Assembly (NCBI RefSeq): GCF_000373985.1
Contig: NZ_KB893051.1
Location: 1-63,177 of the forward strand
From: Desulfobacter curvatus DSM 3379
GTDB lineage: Bacteria; Desulfobacterota; Desulfobacteria; Desulfobacterales; Desulfobacteraceae
Direction of reading: 5' to 3'
DNA: 63,177 bases
Under the pieces are notes generated by a model that was not told the DNA's origin, ran no database searches, and saw only the letters and a program-made list of their open reading frames with translations. The translations under genes were made by a program, and so were the position numbers. This document shows, one piece after another, positions 1-9,642 of the stretch; position 1 is the first letter of the stretch; each line of letters starts with the position of its first letter.

Positions 1-158
1 TTTAAAAGCAAGGCGCTCAGTCGATTCGTATACCCAAGTATTTCACGTTCTACCTGCTCCAATTCTTGAGCATTGCGAACCAACCTCGGATCGTCCTCCA
101 GTTCTTTCAGGCAGGCATAGACTTCTTCAACAGTATTGCAATCTTCAGCTTTTTTCAT
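1..158 (-). CDS. Hypothetical protein, N-terminal part only
   Basis: The reading frame opens with ATG at 158 and runs off the left edge of the window, giving 52 codons. The visible part begins MKKAEDCNTVEEVYACL and is rich in Glu, Leu and other charged residues, which suggests helix or coiled coil. No family is recognised. It lies on the same strand as, and about 75 bases downstream of, the PhnD-like gene, so the two may be cotranscribed. The upstream Shine-Dalgarno is weak. Confidence 0.5.
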   Translation of the reverse strand, partial: MKKAEDCNTVEEVYACLKELEDDPRLVRNAQELEQVEREILGYTNRLSALLL

Positions 159-233
159 CAGCACAGTCCAATTTTATAGTCGTCTCAGCGAGAAGAAACT
201 ATCACGTTTTTTGTTCTCAAAGATAGGCTTTTT

Positions 234-1058
234 TCAAACCGGGAAAATGGGAATGCGCCCAGGAGTATTGTCCCAGGTGTCAATCTGATTTAAAATGATT
301 TCTCTGATTTTGGATTGGTAATTTTTACGAAATGCAAGAAAATTAGGGATATAGCGTTGGGATGTGCCCACAATTTTAAGTTGACGTGAAATCTGGGGAT
401 TGAGTTCCGCCATAATGTCAAAGCTCTTTCGGGTCACCAGGCAGGCATCTTCCTTGCCGAAAAAAACAGGTAGAAGGGCCTCATTGACCTTGCCCACCGG
501 CACCATCCGGCTAAAAAAATACGCCGCTGCGGACAGCCCTGCCCGTGCCAGTGTAACATCCAGCCAAATAACAGACAAAACGGTTCTTGGATTCTTCGGA
601 TATATCAGGGAGCAGCCTTTGAGATCTTTGATCTGGGCAATAGAACTATTATTGCGGGCAATCAAAAGATATTCTTCGGTCATGCTCTGTCCAAGCACGG
701 GAAAAATGAATTTTTCCTGGTACAACAAATGCTGCAAATCAACAAACTCCATTATGGTAAAGCAGAGAAAATCAGTCCTGTTCTCTTTAAGCGCGGTTTC
801 CATTTCCCTGACATCCCCATAAATTTGGGGCTGAACGTTAACCAAAAGATTGGCAGACACCATCAATTCCGTGGCCCAGACCTTTATCACGGCCATGGCA
901 TCGTTCTCGTTAACCGCACCGATAATCGACCGGGAAAACCCGATATTAAGACGCTCATTAGACTGTGCCATACCGGCCTGGAGGCAGACGGCGGAGACCA
1001 GCAGCGCTATGATCCACCGTTTGAATCTCACAGGTTTTATTGCGTCATTTCTCTGCAT
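234..1058 (-). CDS. PhnD-like periplasmic substrate-binding protein
   Basis: The product is 274 residues. A signal peptide is visible (basic stretch around residues 8-14, hydrophobic core at about 16-30, likely cleavage near AQS). The remainder resembles the PhnD/phosphonate-type binding-protein fold: an N-terminal lobe starting LNIGFSRSIIG, a motif LKENRTDFLCF, and a second lobe with KDLKGCSLIYP. Proteins of this type either deliver oxyanions to an ABC transporter or act as the sensing part of a signalling system. No transporter genes accompany it, so a sensing or orphan role is as likely as transport. The ligand cannot be told from sequence. Confidence 0.72.
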   Translation of the reverse strand: MQRNDAIKPVRFKRWIIALLVSAVCLQAGMAQSNERLNIGFSRSIIGAVNENDAMAVIKVWATELMVSANLLVNVQPQIYGDVREMETALKENRTDFLCFTIMEFVDLQHLLYQEKFIFPVLGQSMTEEYLLIARNNSSIAQIKDLKGCSLIYPKNPRTVLSVIWLDVTLARAGLSAAAYFFSRMVPVGKVNEALLPVFFGKEDACLVTRKSFDIMAELNPQISRQLKIVGTSQRYIPNFLAFRKNYQSKIREIILNQIDTWDNTPGRIPIFPV

Positions 1059-1352
1059 TTTGCTCTTTCATCAAATCAGGGCATCGACCAATCTGCTGAT
1101 CGCATCGCCCCTTGGGCAGCAAATGAAAATGGGGAAGTCTTCTTCTGGCCGTTTAGAAAAGGGAGCGTTGGCCCTGGTTTGATTCAACTTATTTCTTTTG
1201 GTTTTTACGTCCAAAAGGTTGGTTCTGGAGGTTAGAAATTCGAAAAAAAGCCCCCATCTTGTTCGTCCATAGCATGTAAACGCGGTACTGACGTCAGCAC
1301 CGCGATTTGTTCGGCAATTATTATCCTTTTTGTATTAAATTTTGAGGCAAAA
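1059..1352. other. Intergenic region with one strong palindrome
   Basis: No gene is supported here. Frames open on the plus strand are antisense extensions over the PhnD-like gene and lack a ribosome binding site. The only structured element seen is the palindrome at 1281-1304. Confidence 0.6.
1281..1304. terminator. Near-perfect 24-bp palindrome, terminator or operator
   Basis: CGCGGTACTGAC is followed directly by GTCAGCACCGCG, one mismatch over 12 base pairs. It sits about 50 bases beyond the stop codon of the carbonic anhydrase gene (minus strand), where it could form a hairpin with an ACGT loop. Only a short T-run follows on the minus strand, so a protein-binding operator for the PhnD-like gene is the alternative. 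Confidence 0.45.
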
Positions 1353-2135
1353 TTATTCGGCCATTGCTTCCATGGCTCTATCGGGATTTGCCTCAACTTT
1401 CTTTAGGATTTCCATGGTTTTTGCTTCAGGCAACCAATCGATTTTTCCATTTGATACGTCATAAATCGCGCCGACAACTTTGGCTTTCCCTGCGTTCACC
1501 AGATCGCGGGAAGAAGGGCTTGCCATGAACAGGTCTTCAATGCCCTTCCAGATATTTTCCTCAATTGCATAAGGTATTATATCCGTACCATGGACATGTG
1601 GGTTGTCTGACATCGCCTTTTTCACTGCCGGAATGATGTTATCAACCAGCGGGGGGATATTTCTTTCCAATGGGTGGCCGTGACCTTGAACCGCCTTTGT
1701 CACAGCGGTTACAGCACCACATTGGGTATGTCCAAGCACGACAAATACCGGGGTCTTTACATGGGCAAGGCCATATTCAACAGACCCGATCTCATCAACA
1801 TCCAAAACATTACCGGCAACACGAATCACAAAAATGTCCATAACACCGGCATCAAACAGAATTTCAACCGGAACCCTGGAGTCCGAGCAGGTGATTACGG
1901 TTGCATAGGCGTGATCGCCTTGATCTTCTTTGCCGGCAAGTGCAAGGCGGGCAACGTCCGTATGAGGCTGGGTTGCTTTACCGGTTACAAAACGCTCATT
2001 ACCCGCTTTCAGCATGGCTATTGCTTCATCCGGACTGGGTTTGGCTGCTTTGCTGCCACTGGCGAAAACAGGGCCACTGGTTAAAGCTAAAAAACAGCTG
2101 ACAGCTACAACAAATTTCAAAATTTTTTTCATCAT
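1353..2135 (-). CDS. Periplasmic beta-class carbonic anhydrase
   Basis: The product (260 residues) interconverts CO2 and bicarbonate. The zinc-site motifs of the beta class are intact: C83-S-D85-S-R87 and H136-T-Q-C139. Unlike the usual cytoplasmic forms it has a clear signal peptide (MMKKILKFVVAVSCFLAL, cleavage near VFASG), so it should act in the periplasm. The start is fixed by AGGAGG nine bases upstream of ATGATG. It is monocistronic and divergent from tex. A periplasmic enzyme may help a CO2-handling anaerobe with inorganic carbon exchange or pH control; that is inference. Confidence 0.93.
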   Translation of the reverse strand: MMKKILKFVVAVSCFLALTSGPVFASGSKAAKPSPDEAIAMLKAGNERFVTGKATQPHTDVARLALAGKEDQGDHAYATVITCSDSRVPVEILFDAGVMDIFVIRVAGNVLDVDEIGSVEYGLAHVKTPVFVVLGHTQCGAVTAVTKAVQGHGHPLERNIPPLVDNIIPAVKKAMSDNPHVHGTDIIPYAIEENIWKGIEDLFMASPSSRDLVNAGKAKVVGAIYDVSNGKIDWLPEAKTMEILKKVEANPDRAMEAMAE

Positions 2136-2248
2136 TGTACGTCCTCCTCTGAAAGAATAGATTTTGTGGCAAACACTTAGCCTCCAATAGGCTATCTCAC
2201 CTGTTAAAAAACGGTGTATGGGAGATTATCTTGACCGTTGCCGGGATG

Positions 2249-2285
2249 ACAAGGAAAAATTTAATATATTAAAATTTTTCCTTGT
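2249..2285. promoter_or_regulatory. AT-rich 14-bp inverted repeat between carbonic anhydrase and tex
   Basis: ACAAGGAAAAATTT and its exact reverse complement are separated by nine bases. It lies in the divergent promoter region, 110 bases upstream of both starts, so an operator is more natural than a terminator. Confidence 0.4.
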
Positions 2286-2394
2286 GTCTTTACCAGGAAA
2301 AAAAATTATAATATAGCTCACTTACCTACGGTACCCCCGCCGTCCGGCCTTGAAGCCATTGACTTTTTACCCAGGCCCGCTGTAATAAAACCAC

Positions 2395-4524
2395 ATGAAT
2401 ATCCAAATAACGATCAGCCGGGATACCGGCCTTAAAGAAAACCAGGTGGCCGCAGTTCTGGATCTACTGGACCAGGGCTCCACAGTGCCGTTTATAGCAA
2501 GATACCGAAAAGAACGCACAGGCAGCCTGGACGAGGTAGCCATATCCGATATCCGGGACCGGGCAACGGCGTTAAAAGAGCTGGAAGCCAGAAAACAGGC
2601 CATTATCAAATCGTTGGAGGAAAGGCAGCTTTATACCAAAGCATTAGGCCAACTCATCGAAAATGCCGATTCCATGACCCGGTTGGAAGATGTGTATGAA
2701 AAATATCGGCCCAAGCGGCGGACCCGTGCCACCATCGCCCGGGAAAAAGGGTTGGAGCCCCTGGCCCGGCTGATTCTGGAACCTAAAAGCGGCATCGACC
2801 TTCAAAAAGAGGCAACCGGATTCATCGGGCCGGATGTGGCAAACCTGGAAGCGGTATGGGCAGGTGCCAGGGATATTATTGCCGAAATCATTAACGAAGA
2901 TGCGTCCATCCGGTCAGGGATCAGGGATCTGTTCGTCAAAACCGCCATAATCCGCACGACGGTAATCAAAAGCAAAGCCGAAGACGGTGCCAAATTCAAG
3001 GACTATTTTGACTGGGGGGAACCGGCATTTAAAGCGCCGTCCCACAGGATACTTGCCATGCTCAGGGGCGCTGCTGAAAAAATTTTGCGTGTCCATGTCC
3101 TGCCCGATGAAAAAAAGGCGTTGAATATCATCCATGGACTTTACCCGGGTAAAAGAAACATCACGCCCCAAAGCCGGGAACAGATCCTTGACGCCGCCGA
3201 AGATGCCTACAAACGCCTGCTGTCCAAATCCATTGAAAATGAGGTATTGAGAATGCTCAAACAAAAGGCCGATGAGAAGGCCGTGGCGGTTTTCTCGGAC
3301 AATTTACGGCAGGTGCTTCTTTCCCCTCCCCTTGGCGGCAAGCCCGTGCTGGCGGTTGACCCGGGATTCCGAACCGGCTGTAAAATCGCCTGCCTGGATA
3401 CCACGGGAAAGCTGGTTCACCATGATGTCATCCACCCCCATACCCCAAACGGGAAAGCATCCGCCGCACAACTCATCCCCAAACTTGTCTCCAGATACGA
3501 AATCCGGGCCGTCGCCGTGGGAAACGGCACAGCCGGCCGGGAAACGGAAAACTTCATCAGAGAGCTGGCGCTGCCCGAAGATGTGGATGTGATCATGGTG
3601 GATGAAAGCGGGGCCTCTATCTATTCAGCATCTGAAACAGCCAGAGAAGAATTTCCTGACCATGACATCACGGTCCGTGGAGCTGTTTCAATCGGCAGAC
3701 GGCTCATGGACCCCTTGGCGGAACTTGTCAAGGTGGAGCCCAAGTCCATTGGGGTGGGACAGTACCAACACGATGTGGACCAGAACATGCTTCAAGCAGC
3801 CCTGGACGATGTGGTAGTTTCCTGCGTCAACCAAGTGGGTGTGGAAGCCAACACCGCATCAAAGCAGCTTTTATCCCGGGTATCCGGCCTGAACGCCGGC
3901 ATCGCCGCCAACATGGTCAAATACAGGGACGAAAATGGTGCATTTGACTCCAGAACCGATTTTCTCAAGGTGCCCCGCCTGGGCAAAAAAGCATATGAAC
4001 AGGCCGCAGGATTTTTAAGGATCCAAAACGGAAAAAATCCCCTGGACCGCAGTGGCATCCATCCCGAATCCTACGCCGTGGTTAAACAGATGGCCAGAGA
4101 GCTTGGCTGTCGTGTGGAAGAGATGATGACGGCAAAAGCGTCGGTGCAAACTATGGACCTTACCCCCTATGTGACGGAGACCACAGGACTTCCCACACTC
4201 AAGGACATTGTTGCCGAGCTGGCAGCCCCGGGCCGGGACCCAAGAGAGCCGTTCCAGGCGTTTTCCTTTGACAAAAATATCCATGAGATGAAAGACCTGG
4301 CGCCTGACATGGTTGTTCCCGGCGTTGTAACCAATGTCACGGCATTTGGCGCTTTTGTGGATATCGGAGTCCACCAGGACGGACTTGTCCACATCAGCCA
4401 GTTAGCAGACCGGTTTGTCAAGGATCCCAATGAGGTGGTCAAAGTGCGGCAGCAAGTAAAGGTTCGCATCCTTGCGGTGGATATCCCCAGAAAAAGGATA
4501 TCCTTATCCATGAAAACACGCTGA
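2395..4524 (+). CDS. tex: Tex-type RNA-binding transcription accessory protein
   Basis: The 709-residue product has the usual Tex length and layout: an N-terminal helical Tex domain (about 1-190), a YqgF/RNase H-like domain starting near VLAVDPGFRTGCK (about 318-450), helix-hairpin-helix motifs (about 480-560, with SRVSGLNAGIAANMV), and a C-terminal S1 RNA-binding domain (about 635-705, PGVVTNVTAFGAFVDIG, VKVRILAVD). Tex binds nucleic acid and influences transcription in many bacteria. No good Shine-Dalgarno precedes the ATG. The gene converges on livF with only nine bases between the stops, and no terminator is visible there. Confidence 0.95.
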   Translation: MNIQITISRDTGLKENQVAAVLDLLDQGSTVPFIARYRKERTGSLDEVAISDIRDRATALKELEARKQAIIKSLEERQLYTKALGQLIENADSMTRLEDVYEKYRPKRRTRATIAREKGLEPLARLILEPKSGIDLQKEATGFIGPDVANLEAVWAGARDIIAEIINEDASIRSGIRDLFVKTAIIRTTVIKSKAEDGAKFKDYFDWGEPAFKAPSHRILAMLRGAAEKILRVHVLPDEKKALNIIHGLYPGKRNITPQSREQILDAAEDAYKRLLSKSIENEVLRMLKQKADEKAVAVFSDNLRQVLLSPPLGGKPVLAVDPGFRTGCKIACLDTTGKLVHHDVIHPHTPNGKASAAQLIPKLVSRYEIRAVAVGNGTAGRETENFIRELALPEDVDVIMVDESGASIYSASETAREEFPDHDITVRGAVSIGRRLMDPLAELVKVEPKSIGVGQYQHDVDQNMLQAALDDVVVSCVNQVGVEANTASKQLLSRVSGLNAGIAANMVKYRDENGAFDSRTDFLKVPRLGKKAYEQAAGFLRIQNGKNPLDRSGIHPESYAVVKQMARELGCRVEEMMTAKASVQTMDLTPYVTETTGLPTLKDIVAELAAPGRDPREPFQAFSFDKNIHEMKDLAPDMVVPGVVTNVTAFGAFVDIGVHQDGLVHISQLADRFVKDPNEVVKVRQQVKVRILAVDIPRKRISLSMKTR

Positions 4525-4533
4525 TTAGAACAC

Positions 4534-5247
4534 TTAGGCACCCAGGTACGCCTTTTTCACCTCCGGATCGTCAAGCAGTTGATCTGCCGGGCCTTCAAGC
4601 ACAAGCTTGCCATGTTCAATCACATACCCCCTCTGGGCAAACTTGAGCGCCAGCCGGGCATTTTGCTCCACAAGAAGGATGGTGGTGCCGTATTTATTGA
4701 TCTCTTTGAGGGCATCAAACATTTCAAGCATGAGCAAGGGTGCAAGTCCCATGGAGGGCTCATCCAGGATCATGAGTTTTCGACCGCTCATATAACCGCG
4801 GCCCACGGCAAGCATCTGCTGCTCTCCGCCGGACAGGGTGCCGGAAATCTGATTTTTTCGTTCTTCAAGGCGGGGAAACAGATCAAATACCCACTTTTTA
4901 TCCTTTTCAATCTGCTCGGTATCTTTTCTGGCAAAACAGGCCAGGGTTAAGTTCTCGGTTACCGTGAGGTTGCCGAAGATTCTTCGGCCTTCGGGCACAT
5001 GGGAGATGCCCAGCCGGCTGACCACCTTGTCAGTGTTATAGGACAACACATCTTCGCCCTCAAATTCAATGACGGAACCCGGCTCACTGGGCACCATCCT
5101 GGAAATGGCCCGGAGGGTGGTGCTTTTGCCGGCACCGTTGGCACCGATAATGGTGACGATTTCACCGGCATTAATGCTGAAATCCAGCCCGTGAAGCGCC
5201 TTGATATTGCCGTAGGACACTTTAAGATTTTTAACTTTCAGCTGCAT
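4534..5247 (-). CDS. livF: Branched-chain amino acid ABC transporter ATPase LivF
   Basis: A 237-residue ATPase with Walker A GANGAGKST (about 35-43), signature LSGGEQQML (about 138) and Walker B LMILDEPSMGL. The length and sequence match LivF, the second of the two ATPases of the high-affinity Leu/Ile/Val transporter family (HAAT). Its ATG overlaps the livG stop codon as TGATG, so translation is coupled, and GGAGG lies nine bases upstream. It is the last gene of the livKHMGF operon. Confidence 0.95.
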   Translation of the reverse strand: MQLKVKNLKVSYGNIKALHGLDFSINAGEIVTIIGANGAGKSTTLRAISRMVPSEPGSVIEFEGEDVLSYNTDKVVSRLGISHVPEGRRIFGNLTVTENLTLACFARKDTEQIEKDKKWVFDLFPRLEERKNQISGTLSGGEQQMLAVGRGYMSGRKLMILDEPSMGLAPLLMLEMFDALKEINKYGTTILLVEQNARLALKFAQRGYVIEHGKLVLEGPADQLLDDPEVKKAYLGA

Positions 5248-6020
5248 CAGGTCAAATCCTCCTTGCCCAGATAGGCTTCAATCACTTGGGGGTTGTTCTG
5301 GATCTCTTCGGGAGGTCCCTGGGCGATCACTTCGCCGAACACCAGGGTCTGGATATGCTGGCAAAGTTCCATCACAAATTTCATACGGTGTTCAATCAAA
5401 AAAATCGCCACCCCGAAATCCCGGTGTACCTGCCTGATAATTTTAATCATCTGGATCAGCTCGTCAGGGGTCATGCCTGCAGTGGGTTCATCCAGAAAAA
5501 GCACCTTGGGATTAGTGGCCATGGCCCGGGCCATCTCCACCCGCCGCTGGGCCCCGTAAGGCAGGCTGGTCACCAGCTGGTCGGCATGCTGCTTAATATC
5601 AAACAGTTCCAGAAGCCGGTAGGCATTCTCTTCGGCTTTGGCCTCCTGCCTGCGGCATTTGCCGGTGTTGAAGAATGCGTCGAACAGGCTGTAGGAGAGT
5701 TGGGAATAGTGGGCCATTTTAATATGATCCAGAACATTCATATGCCGCCACAGGGCTAAATTTTGAAACGTTCTGCCAAGCCCCTTGGCCGCAATCTCAT
5801 TGGTTTCAAGTCCTACAATATTTTCATCTTCAAGTGTAATCCGGCCTTCGGTGGGGGTATAGACCCCGGTGATCAGGTTGAAAACGGTTGTCTTGCCCGC
5901 CCCGTTTGGGCCGATCAAGCCGACAATCTGATTTGGCCCAACCGAAAGATTATAGTTGTGGACTGCCCGTAATCCACCGAAATAGTGGGTCATTTTATCT
6001 ACATGAAGCAAAGGCGTCAT
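5247..6020 (-). CDS. livG: Branched-chain amino acid ABC transporter ATPase LivG
   Basis: Walker A GPNGAGKT (about 37-44), signature LPYGAQRRVEMARAM and Walker B VLFLDEPTAGM identify the LivG-type ATPase, 257 residues from the chosen start. An in-frame extension of 11 codons exists, but GGAGGG sits six bases before the ATG at 6020, so the shorter form MTPLLHVDK is preferred. The LivG-specific C-terminal part (VFGEVIAQGPPEEI) is present. It is separated from livM by ten bases. Confidence 0.95.
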   Translation of the reverse strand: MTPLLHVDKMTHYFGGLRAVHNYNLSVGPNQIVGLIGPNGAGKTTVFNLITGVYTPTEGRITLEDENIVGLETNEIAAKGLGRTFQNLALWRHMNVLDHIKMAHYSQLSYSLFDAFFNTGKCRRQEAKAEENAYRLLELFDIKQHADQLVTSLPYGAQRRVEMARAMATNPKVLFLDEPTAGMTPDELIQMIKIIRQVHRDFGVAIFLIEHRMKFVMELCQHIQTLVFGEVIAQGPPEEIQNNPQVIEAYLGKEDLT

Positions 6021-6030
6021 GGTGCCCTCC

Positions 6031-7293
6031 TTATTTGTTCTTTTTGGCCGCAAGCAGTTTTCCGGCGTTGATCTCCCTGAAAGAGATCAAGCCGTAGGGC
6101 CTGAAGATCATGACAAAAATCAGTATCAGCGGAATAATGATCCACTTGAACAGCTCCAGGGGCCGCAGGGCTTCGCCTAAAATATTGATGGAAACGGCGC
6201 CCACAATGGAACCCACAATTGAATTCAGGCCACCGAAATAAACCATGGCAAGGATTTCGGCAAGCCGGTTAATGCTGAACATGCCCGGGTTTATATAGGT
6301 CAGCACATGAGCAAAAAGACCGCCGGCCACACCGGCCCAGAATGCACCGAACATAAACGCAGTCATCTTGGTTTTCCGGGTTTTTACAGTCATGGACTCG
6401 GAAGCGGCCTCATCATCGCGCACGGCATTCAGGGCCTTTCCCATGATGGAGGTGACGAAATTATGAATCACCCAGATGCACAGCATGGTCCAGATAAAAA
6501 TCACAGGGAGCGGGGCCAGATCAGGTTGCCCACCCATGCCTCTGGCACCGCCGATGACATTAAGATTTTCCACCGCACTTTTGACGATGAACATGAATGC
6601 CAGGGAGATGATGGCCAGGTAATCCCCCCGGGTCCTAAATGAGGGTATGGCCACTAAAAGCGAAGCAATGGCCGCTGCGATCCCACCCATGATTAGAGCA
6701 AAGGGGAAAAGCCACGGCCCGAGGGTTGGCGGCAGCACGGCAGCCCCGAAAATCTTGTCATTGGCAAACAAAACCAGGGTAATCACGGACGAGACATAGG
6801 CCCCCACCGCCATGAAGCCTGGATGGGAACAGGAGAACTCACCCTGGTAGCCGTTGATAACGTTGATGCTGATGGTCAGAATAATGGAGATCAGCGTCAA
6901 TTTCACCACAAGCACGCGATAGTCGTTGATTCCGGCCCAAAGGGACAAGATGCCGTAAAAACAGCACAAATGAATCAGCACAGAGAGCCATAAAGGCAGC
7001 TTCTCCATGGCACCTGCCAATGGGTTGGTAAAAAATGCAGACGCTTTTCCCACAATACAGACCGGCAGCATATAAACAACCAGGTCATAGGCCAGGGCCC
7101 CGGGAATCATCACCGGATCTTTGAGCATGATAATGGCACCGAATAGCACCGGGATCTTGGGCAGGCCCAGGTAGTAGGAAATATAGTCGTATCCCCAGAA
7201 ATATTCAATCAACACGGCAGCCAGCATCCCTAAAAGCCAGCCTGCCATGGGTATGTTCGATAGGAAATTTTTTATTGATTGTACAATCTTCAT
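6031..7293 (-). CDS. livM: Branched-chain amino acid ABC transporter permease LivM
   Basis: This 420-residue membrane protein has about ten hydrophobic segments. The C-terminal two thirds carry the LivM core, including the substrate-path motif NVINGYQGEFSCSHPGFMAVG and the cytoplasmic loop GKALNAVRDDEAASESM that contacts the ATPases. The N-terminal 120 residues form the extra helices found in the long LivM forms. In this family it pairs with LivH to make the translocation pore in the inner membrane. Confidence 0.94.
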   Translation of the reverse strand: MKIVQSIKNFLSNIPMAGWLLGMLAAVLIEYFWGYDYISYYLGLPKIPVLFGAIIMLKDPVMIPGALAYDLVVYMLPVCIVGKASAFFTNPLAGAMEKLPLWLSVLIHLCCFYGILSLWAGINDYRVLVVKLTLISIILTISINVINGYQGEFSCSHPGFMAVGAYVSSVITLVLFANDKIFGAAVLPPTLGPWLFPFALIMGGIAAAIASLLVAIPSFRTRGDYLAIISLAFMFIVKSAVENLNVIGGARGMGGQPDLAPLPVIFIWTMLCIWVIHNFVTSIMGKALNAVRDDEAASESMTVKTRKTKMTAFMFGAFWAGVAGGLFAHVLTYINPGMFSINRLAEILAMVYFGGLNSIVGSIVGAVSINILGEALRPLELFKWIIIPLILIFVMIFRPYGLISFREINAGKLLAAKKNK

Positions 7294-7332
7294 GGCAACG
7301 TTTCTTTCTAAAAAACGGGTAAAGAAAAAATA

Positions 7333-8268
7333 TTACAGCCTCAGTTTGGTGCTGTGCTCCATGCCGAAAAATCCCCTTGGCCTGAAGGTCAGGATCAAAA
7401 GGATAATGGAATAGGCAATGAGATCACGTAAGGTTGACGGAAATATGGTGGCGACGAATATTTCAATAAACCCGAGAAGGTAACCTGCCAACGCTGCGCC
7501 CTTAATGGAACCGCGCCCGCCAAGAATTGCGGCAACAAAGGCTTTCCAGCCAATCAGCACTCCCATGTACGGATCCAGGATGGGATATGCCTGGCCGTAG
7601 AGAATGCCGGCCACCGCCGCCAGCCCCGCACCAATGGCAAAGGTTAAAGGCGCCATGATGTTGATGGAGACCCCCATGAGGGGTACGGCAAGAAAATCAA
7701 AGGACATGGCCCGCATGGCCATCCCCCATTTGGTTTTCTGGATAAAGGTGTGCAGCGCCAGCATGAGCAGCAAGCTGATGATAATGATCATCACCTTGAT
7801 ATTGGTAAAATAGACCCCGCCCACATTGTAGGAGACCGATTCAATGAGCGGTGGAAAGCTTAAGCGTTTGGCACCCAGAAGAATCAAAATACCGGTTTCG
7901 AAAATAATGCCGATCATAAGGCCCGTGATGGCGGCAGAGGCCCGGGGTGCTTGGCGCAAAGGGCGGTAACCTGCCACTTCCACAAACACCCCGATCCAGG
8001 AGGCTAAAAACATGGTCACCACAATGGTGGCTACAAAAATAACAGGCCCGGGTAAAACGCCTGCAAACAACGCAAGAAAAAGCGTTGCAATACCAAAACC
8101 GATATAGGTGCCCAGCATGAAGATATCACCATGGGCAAAGTTAAAAAGCATCAAAACGCCGTAAACCATGGAGTACCCGATGGAGATCACGGCGTAAAAA
8201 CTTCCTCGCTGGAGTGCATTGATAAAGTTCTGAATAAAAAACGGTATCAGATCTGTAAACGATTCCAT
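7333..8268 (-). CDS. livH: Branched-chain amino acid ABC transporter permease LivH
   Basis: 311 residues with about eight membrane segments and the LivH motif NFAHGDIFMLGTYIGF. The frame is open 19 codons further upstream, but that stretch (FNRNCC) is not membrane-protein-like and overlaps the leader; AGGAA precedes the ATG at 8268, so that start is chosen. The gene lies downstream of a strong hairpin that separates it from livK. Confidence 0.93.
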   Translation of the reverse strand: MESFTDLIPFFIQNFINALQRGSFYAVISIGYSMVYGVLMLFNFAHGDIFMLGTYIGFGIATLFLALFAGVLPGPVIFVATIVVTMFLASWIGVFVEVAGYRPLRQAPRASAAITGLMIGIIFETGILILLGAKRLSFPPLIESVSYNVGGVYFTNIKVMIIIISLLLMLALHTFIQKTKWGMAMRAMSFDFLAVPLMGVSINIMAPLTFAIGAGLAAVAGILYGQAYPILDPYMGVLIGWKAFVAAILGGRGSIKGAALAGYLLGFIEIFVATIFPSTLRDLIAYSIILLILTFRPRGFFGMEHSTKLRL

Positions 8269-8304
8269 GCAGCAGTTCCTGTTAAAACACTGGAAATTAA
8301 GTTC

Positions 8305-8346
8305 AAAAAATAACTGCCGCAACATATGGCGGCAGTTATTTTTTTT
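8305..8346 (-). terminator. livK-livH intercistronic hairpin (partial terminator)
   Basis: A 16-bp perfect stem (AAAAAATAACTGCCGC and its complement) with an eight-base loop. On both strands the GC-rich core is followed by a T-run, so it is a good intrinsic terminator. Placed between the binding-protein gene and the permease genes, it would let livK be made in excess over the membrane components, as is common for ABC importers. Confidence 0.75.
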
Positions 8347-8386
8347 CCAACTAAAAACGTATTAACGAATATCTCCCATACGCCTG

Positions 8387-9562
8387 TTAGGGGCATACGG
8401 ATTTGTAGAACTCGTATTCACCCTTATCGTTAATTTTTACGATAACCGCACATTTAACCGGGTCACCCTCTTCGGTAAAGGTCATGTTGCCGGTGATACC
8501 TGCAAAATTTTTAATTTTTGCAAGGGCATCCCGGACAGCTTGACGGTCTTTTTCAATTTTGCCGGTCAATTTGCCGGTATCTTGAATGGCCTGCTGGGCC
8601 AGACGAAGGGCATCCCAGGTCAGGGCTGCCACATCATCGGGGATATATCCGTATTTTGCATTGTAGCGGTCAATGAATTCCTTGGTTGCGCCTTTGGCAC
8701 CGGCGGCTGCGTAATGGGAAGAGAAAAACTGGCCGTAGCAGGCTTCGCCACACAGCTCAACGGTCTCGGCAGATCCCCAGGAGTCGGAACCCACAATGGG
8801 TCCTTTCCATCCAAGCTCTTGGGCCTGTTTGGCAATCAGGGGCACTTCATTGTAGTACTGCGGGGTAAAAAGGACCTGGGCACCGGACTGGATGATTTTG
8901 GTCAGCTGGGAAGAAAAATCCGTATCTTTTGTGGTGAAGCTTTCAAAGGCAACGACGGCGCCTTCACCATGTTTTTTCTCCCATGCTTCCTTGAATACCT
9001 CGGCTAACCCTTTTGGATAGTCAGAGGCCACATCATAAAGGACAGCCGCCTTGGTGAACCCGAATTCATCGGTAATAAAATTAGCCACAACAGGACCTTG
9101 GAAGGGATCCAGGAAACAGCCGCGAAATACAAAGGGGCGGTTCATGGTGGTGTCCGGGTTGGTGGACCAGGGGCTGATCATGACGGTTTTGTATTTGTTT
9201 GCCACTTCACCGGCCGGCACAGCCTGTTTGGAAGACTGGGGACCTACAATGGCCAGAACGTCATCCTGGCTGATCATTTTAGTGTTGGCTTTTACCGCAG
9301 ACTCCGCTTTGGATTCATTGTCTTCAACGACCAGCTCAACCTTGTACTTCTGGCCGCCGACTTCAAGTCCGCCGGCCTTTTCAATGTCTGACAGCCACAT
9401 TTCAGCGGCATATTTTGTGCCTTCACCAACCTTTGGAATATCGCCGGTCAGGGGCGCATTAATGCCGATTTTAATGACAGTCTCTCTTTTGCAGAACGCA
9501 GATGAAGAAAAAACCATGGTCATTGCAATGACAGCCGCCAGACAACAAATAATTTTTTTCAA
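8387..9562 (-). CDS. livK: Branched-chain amino acid-binding protein LivK/LivJ-type
   Basis: A 391-residue periplasmic type-I binding protein (PF13458-like fold). It has a signal peptide (MKKIICCLAAVIAMTMVF, cleavage near SAFC/KRE) and the family opening IKIGINAPLTGDIPKVGEG, with VGPQSSKQAVPAGEVANKY in the hinge area. It is the first gene of the liv operon and delivers Leu, Ile, Val or a related ligand to LivHM. The exact ligand cannot be read from sequence; homologues also bind amides and aromatic acids. Confidence 0.92.
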   Translation of the reverse strand: MKKIICCLAAVIAMTMVFSSSAFCKRETVIKIGINAPLTGDIPKVGEGTKYAAEMWLSDIEKAGGLEVGGQKYKVELVVEDNESKAESAVKANTKMISQDDVLAIVGPQSSKQAVPAGEVANKYKTVMISPWSTNPDTTMNRPFVFRGCFLDPFQGPVVANFITDEFGFTKAAVLYDVASDYPKGLAEVFKEAWEKKHGEGAVVAFESFTTKDTDFSSQLTKIIQSGAQVLFTPQYYNEVPLIAKQAQELGWKGPIVGSDSWGSAETVELCGEACYGQFFSSHYAAAGAKGATKEFIDRYNAKYGYIPDDVAALTWDALRLAQQAIQDTGKLTGKIEKDRQAVRDALAKIKNFAGITGNMTFTEEGDPVKCAVIVKINDKGEYEFYKSVCP

Positions 9563-9602
9563 TGTTTCCTCCTATATTTAAACCTTTTAACAATAGAATT
9601 AA

Positions 9603-9631
9603 TGTATAAGAAAATAAAAAAGCGAAGTAAA
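9603..9631 (-). promoter_or_regulatory. Putative sigma-70 promoter of the liv operon
   Basis: On the minus strand TTTACT and TATACA are separated by 17 bases, ending about 40 bases before the livK start. An imperfect dyad lies just upstream of the -35 box. Confidence 0.4.
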
Positions 9632-9642
9632 GCAGAATAATC

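Noticed and set aside
729..1235. Plus-strand frame over the PhnD-like gene
   Set aside because: Antisense to a gene with signal peptide and family motifs; no start signal.
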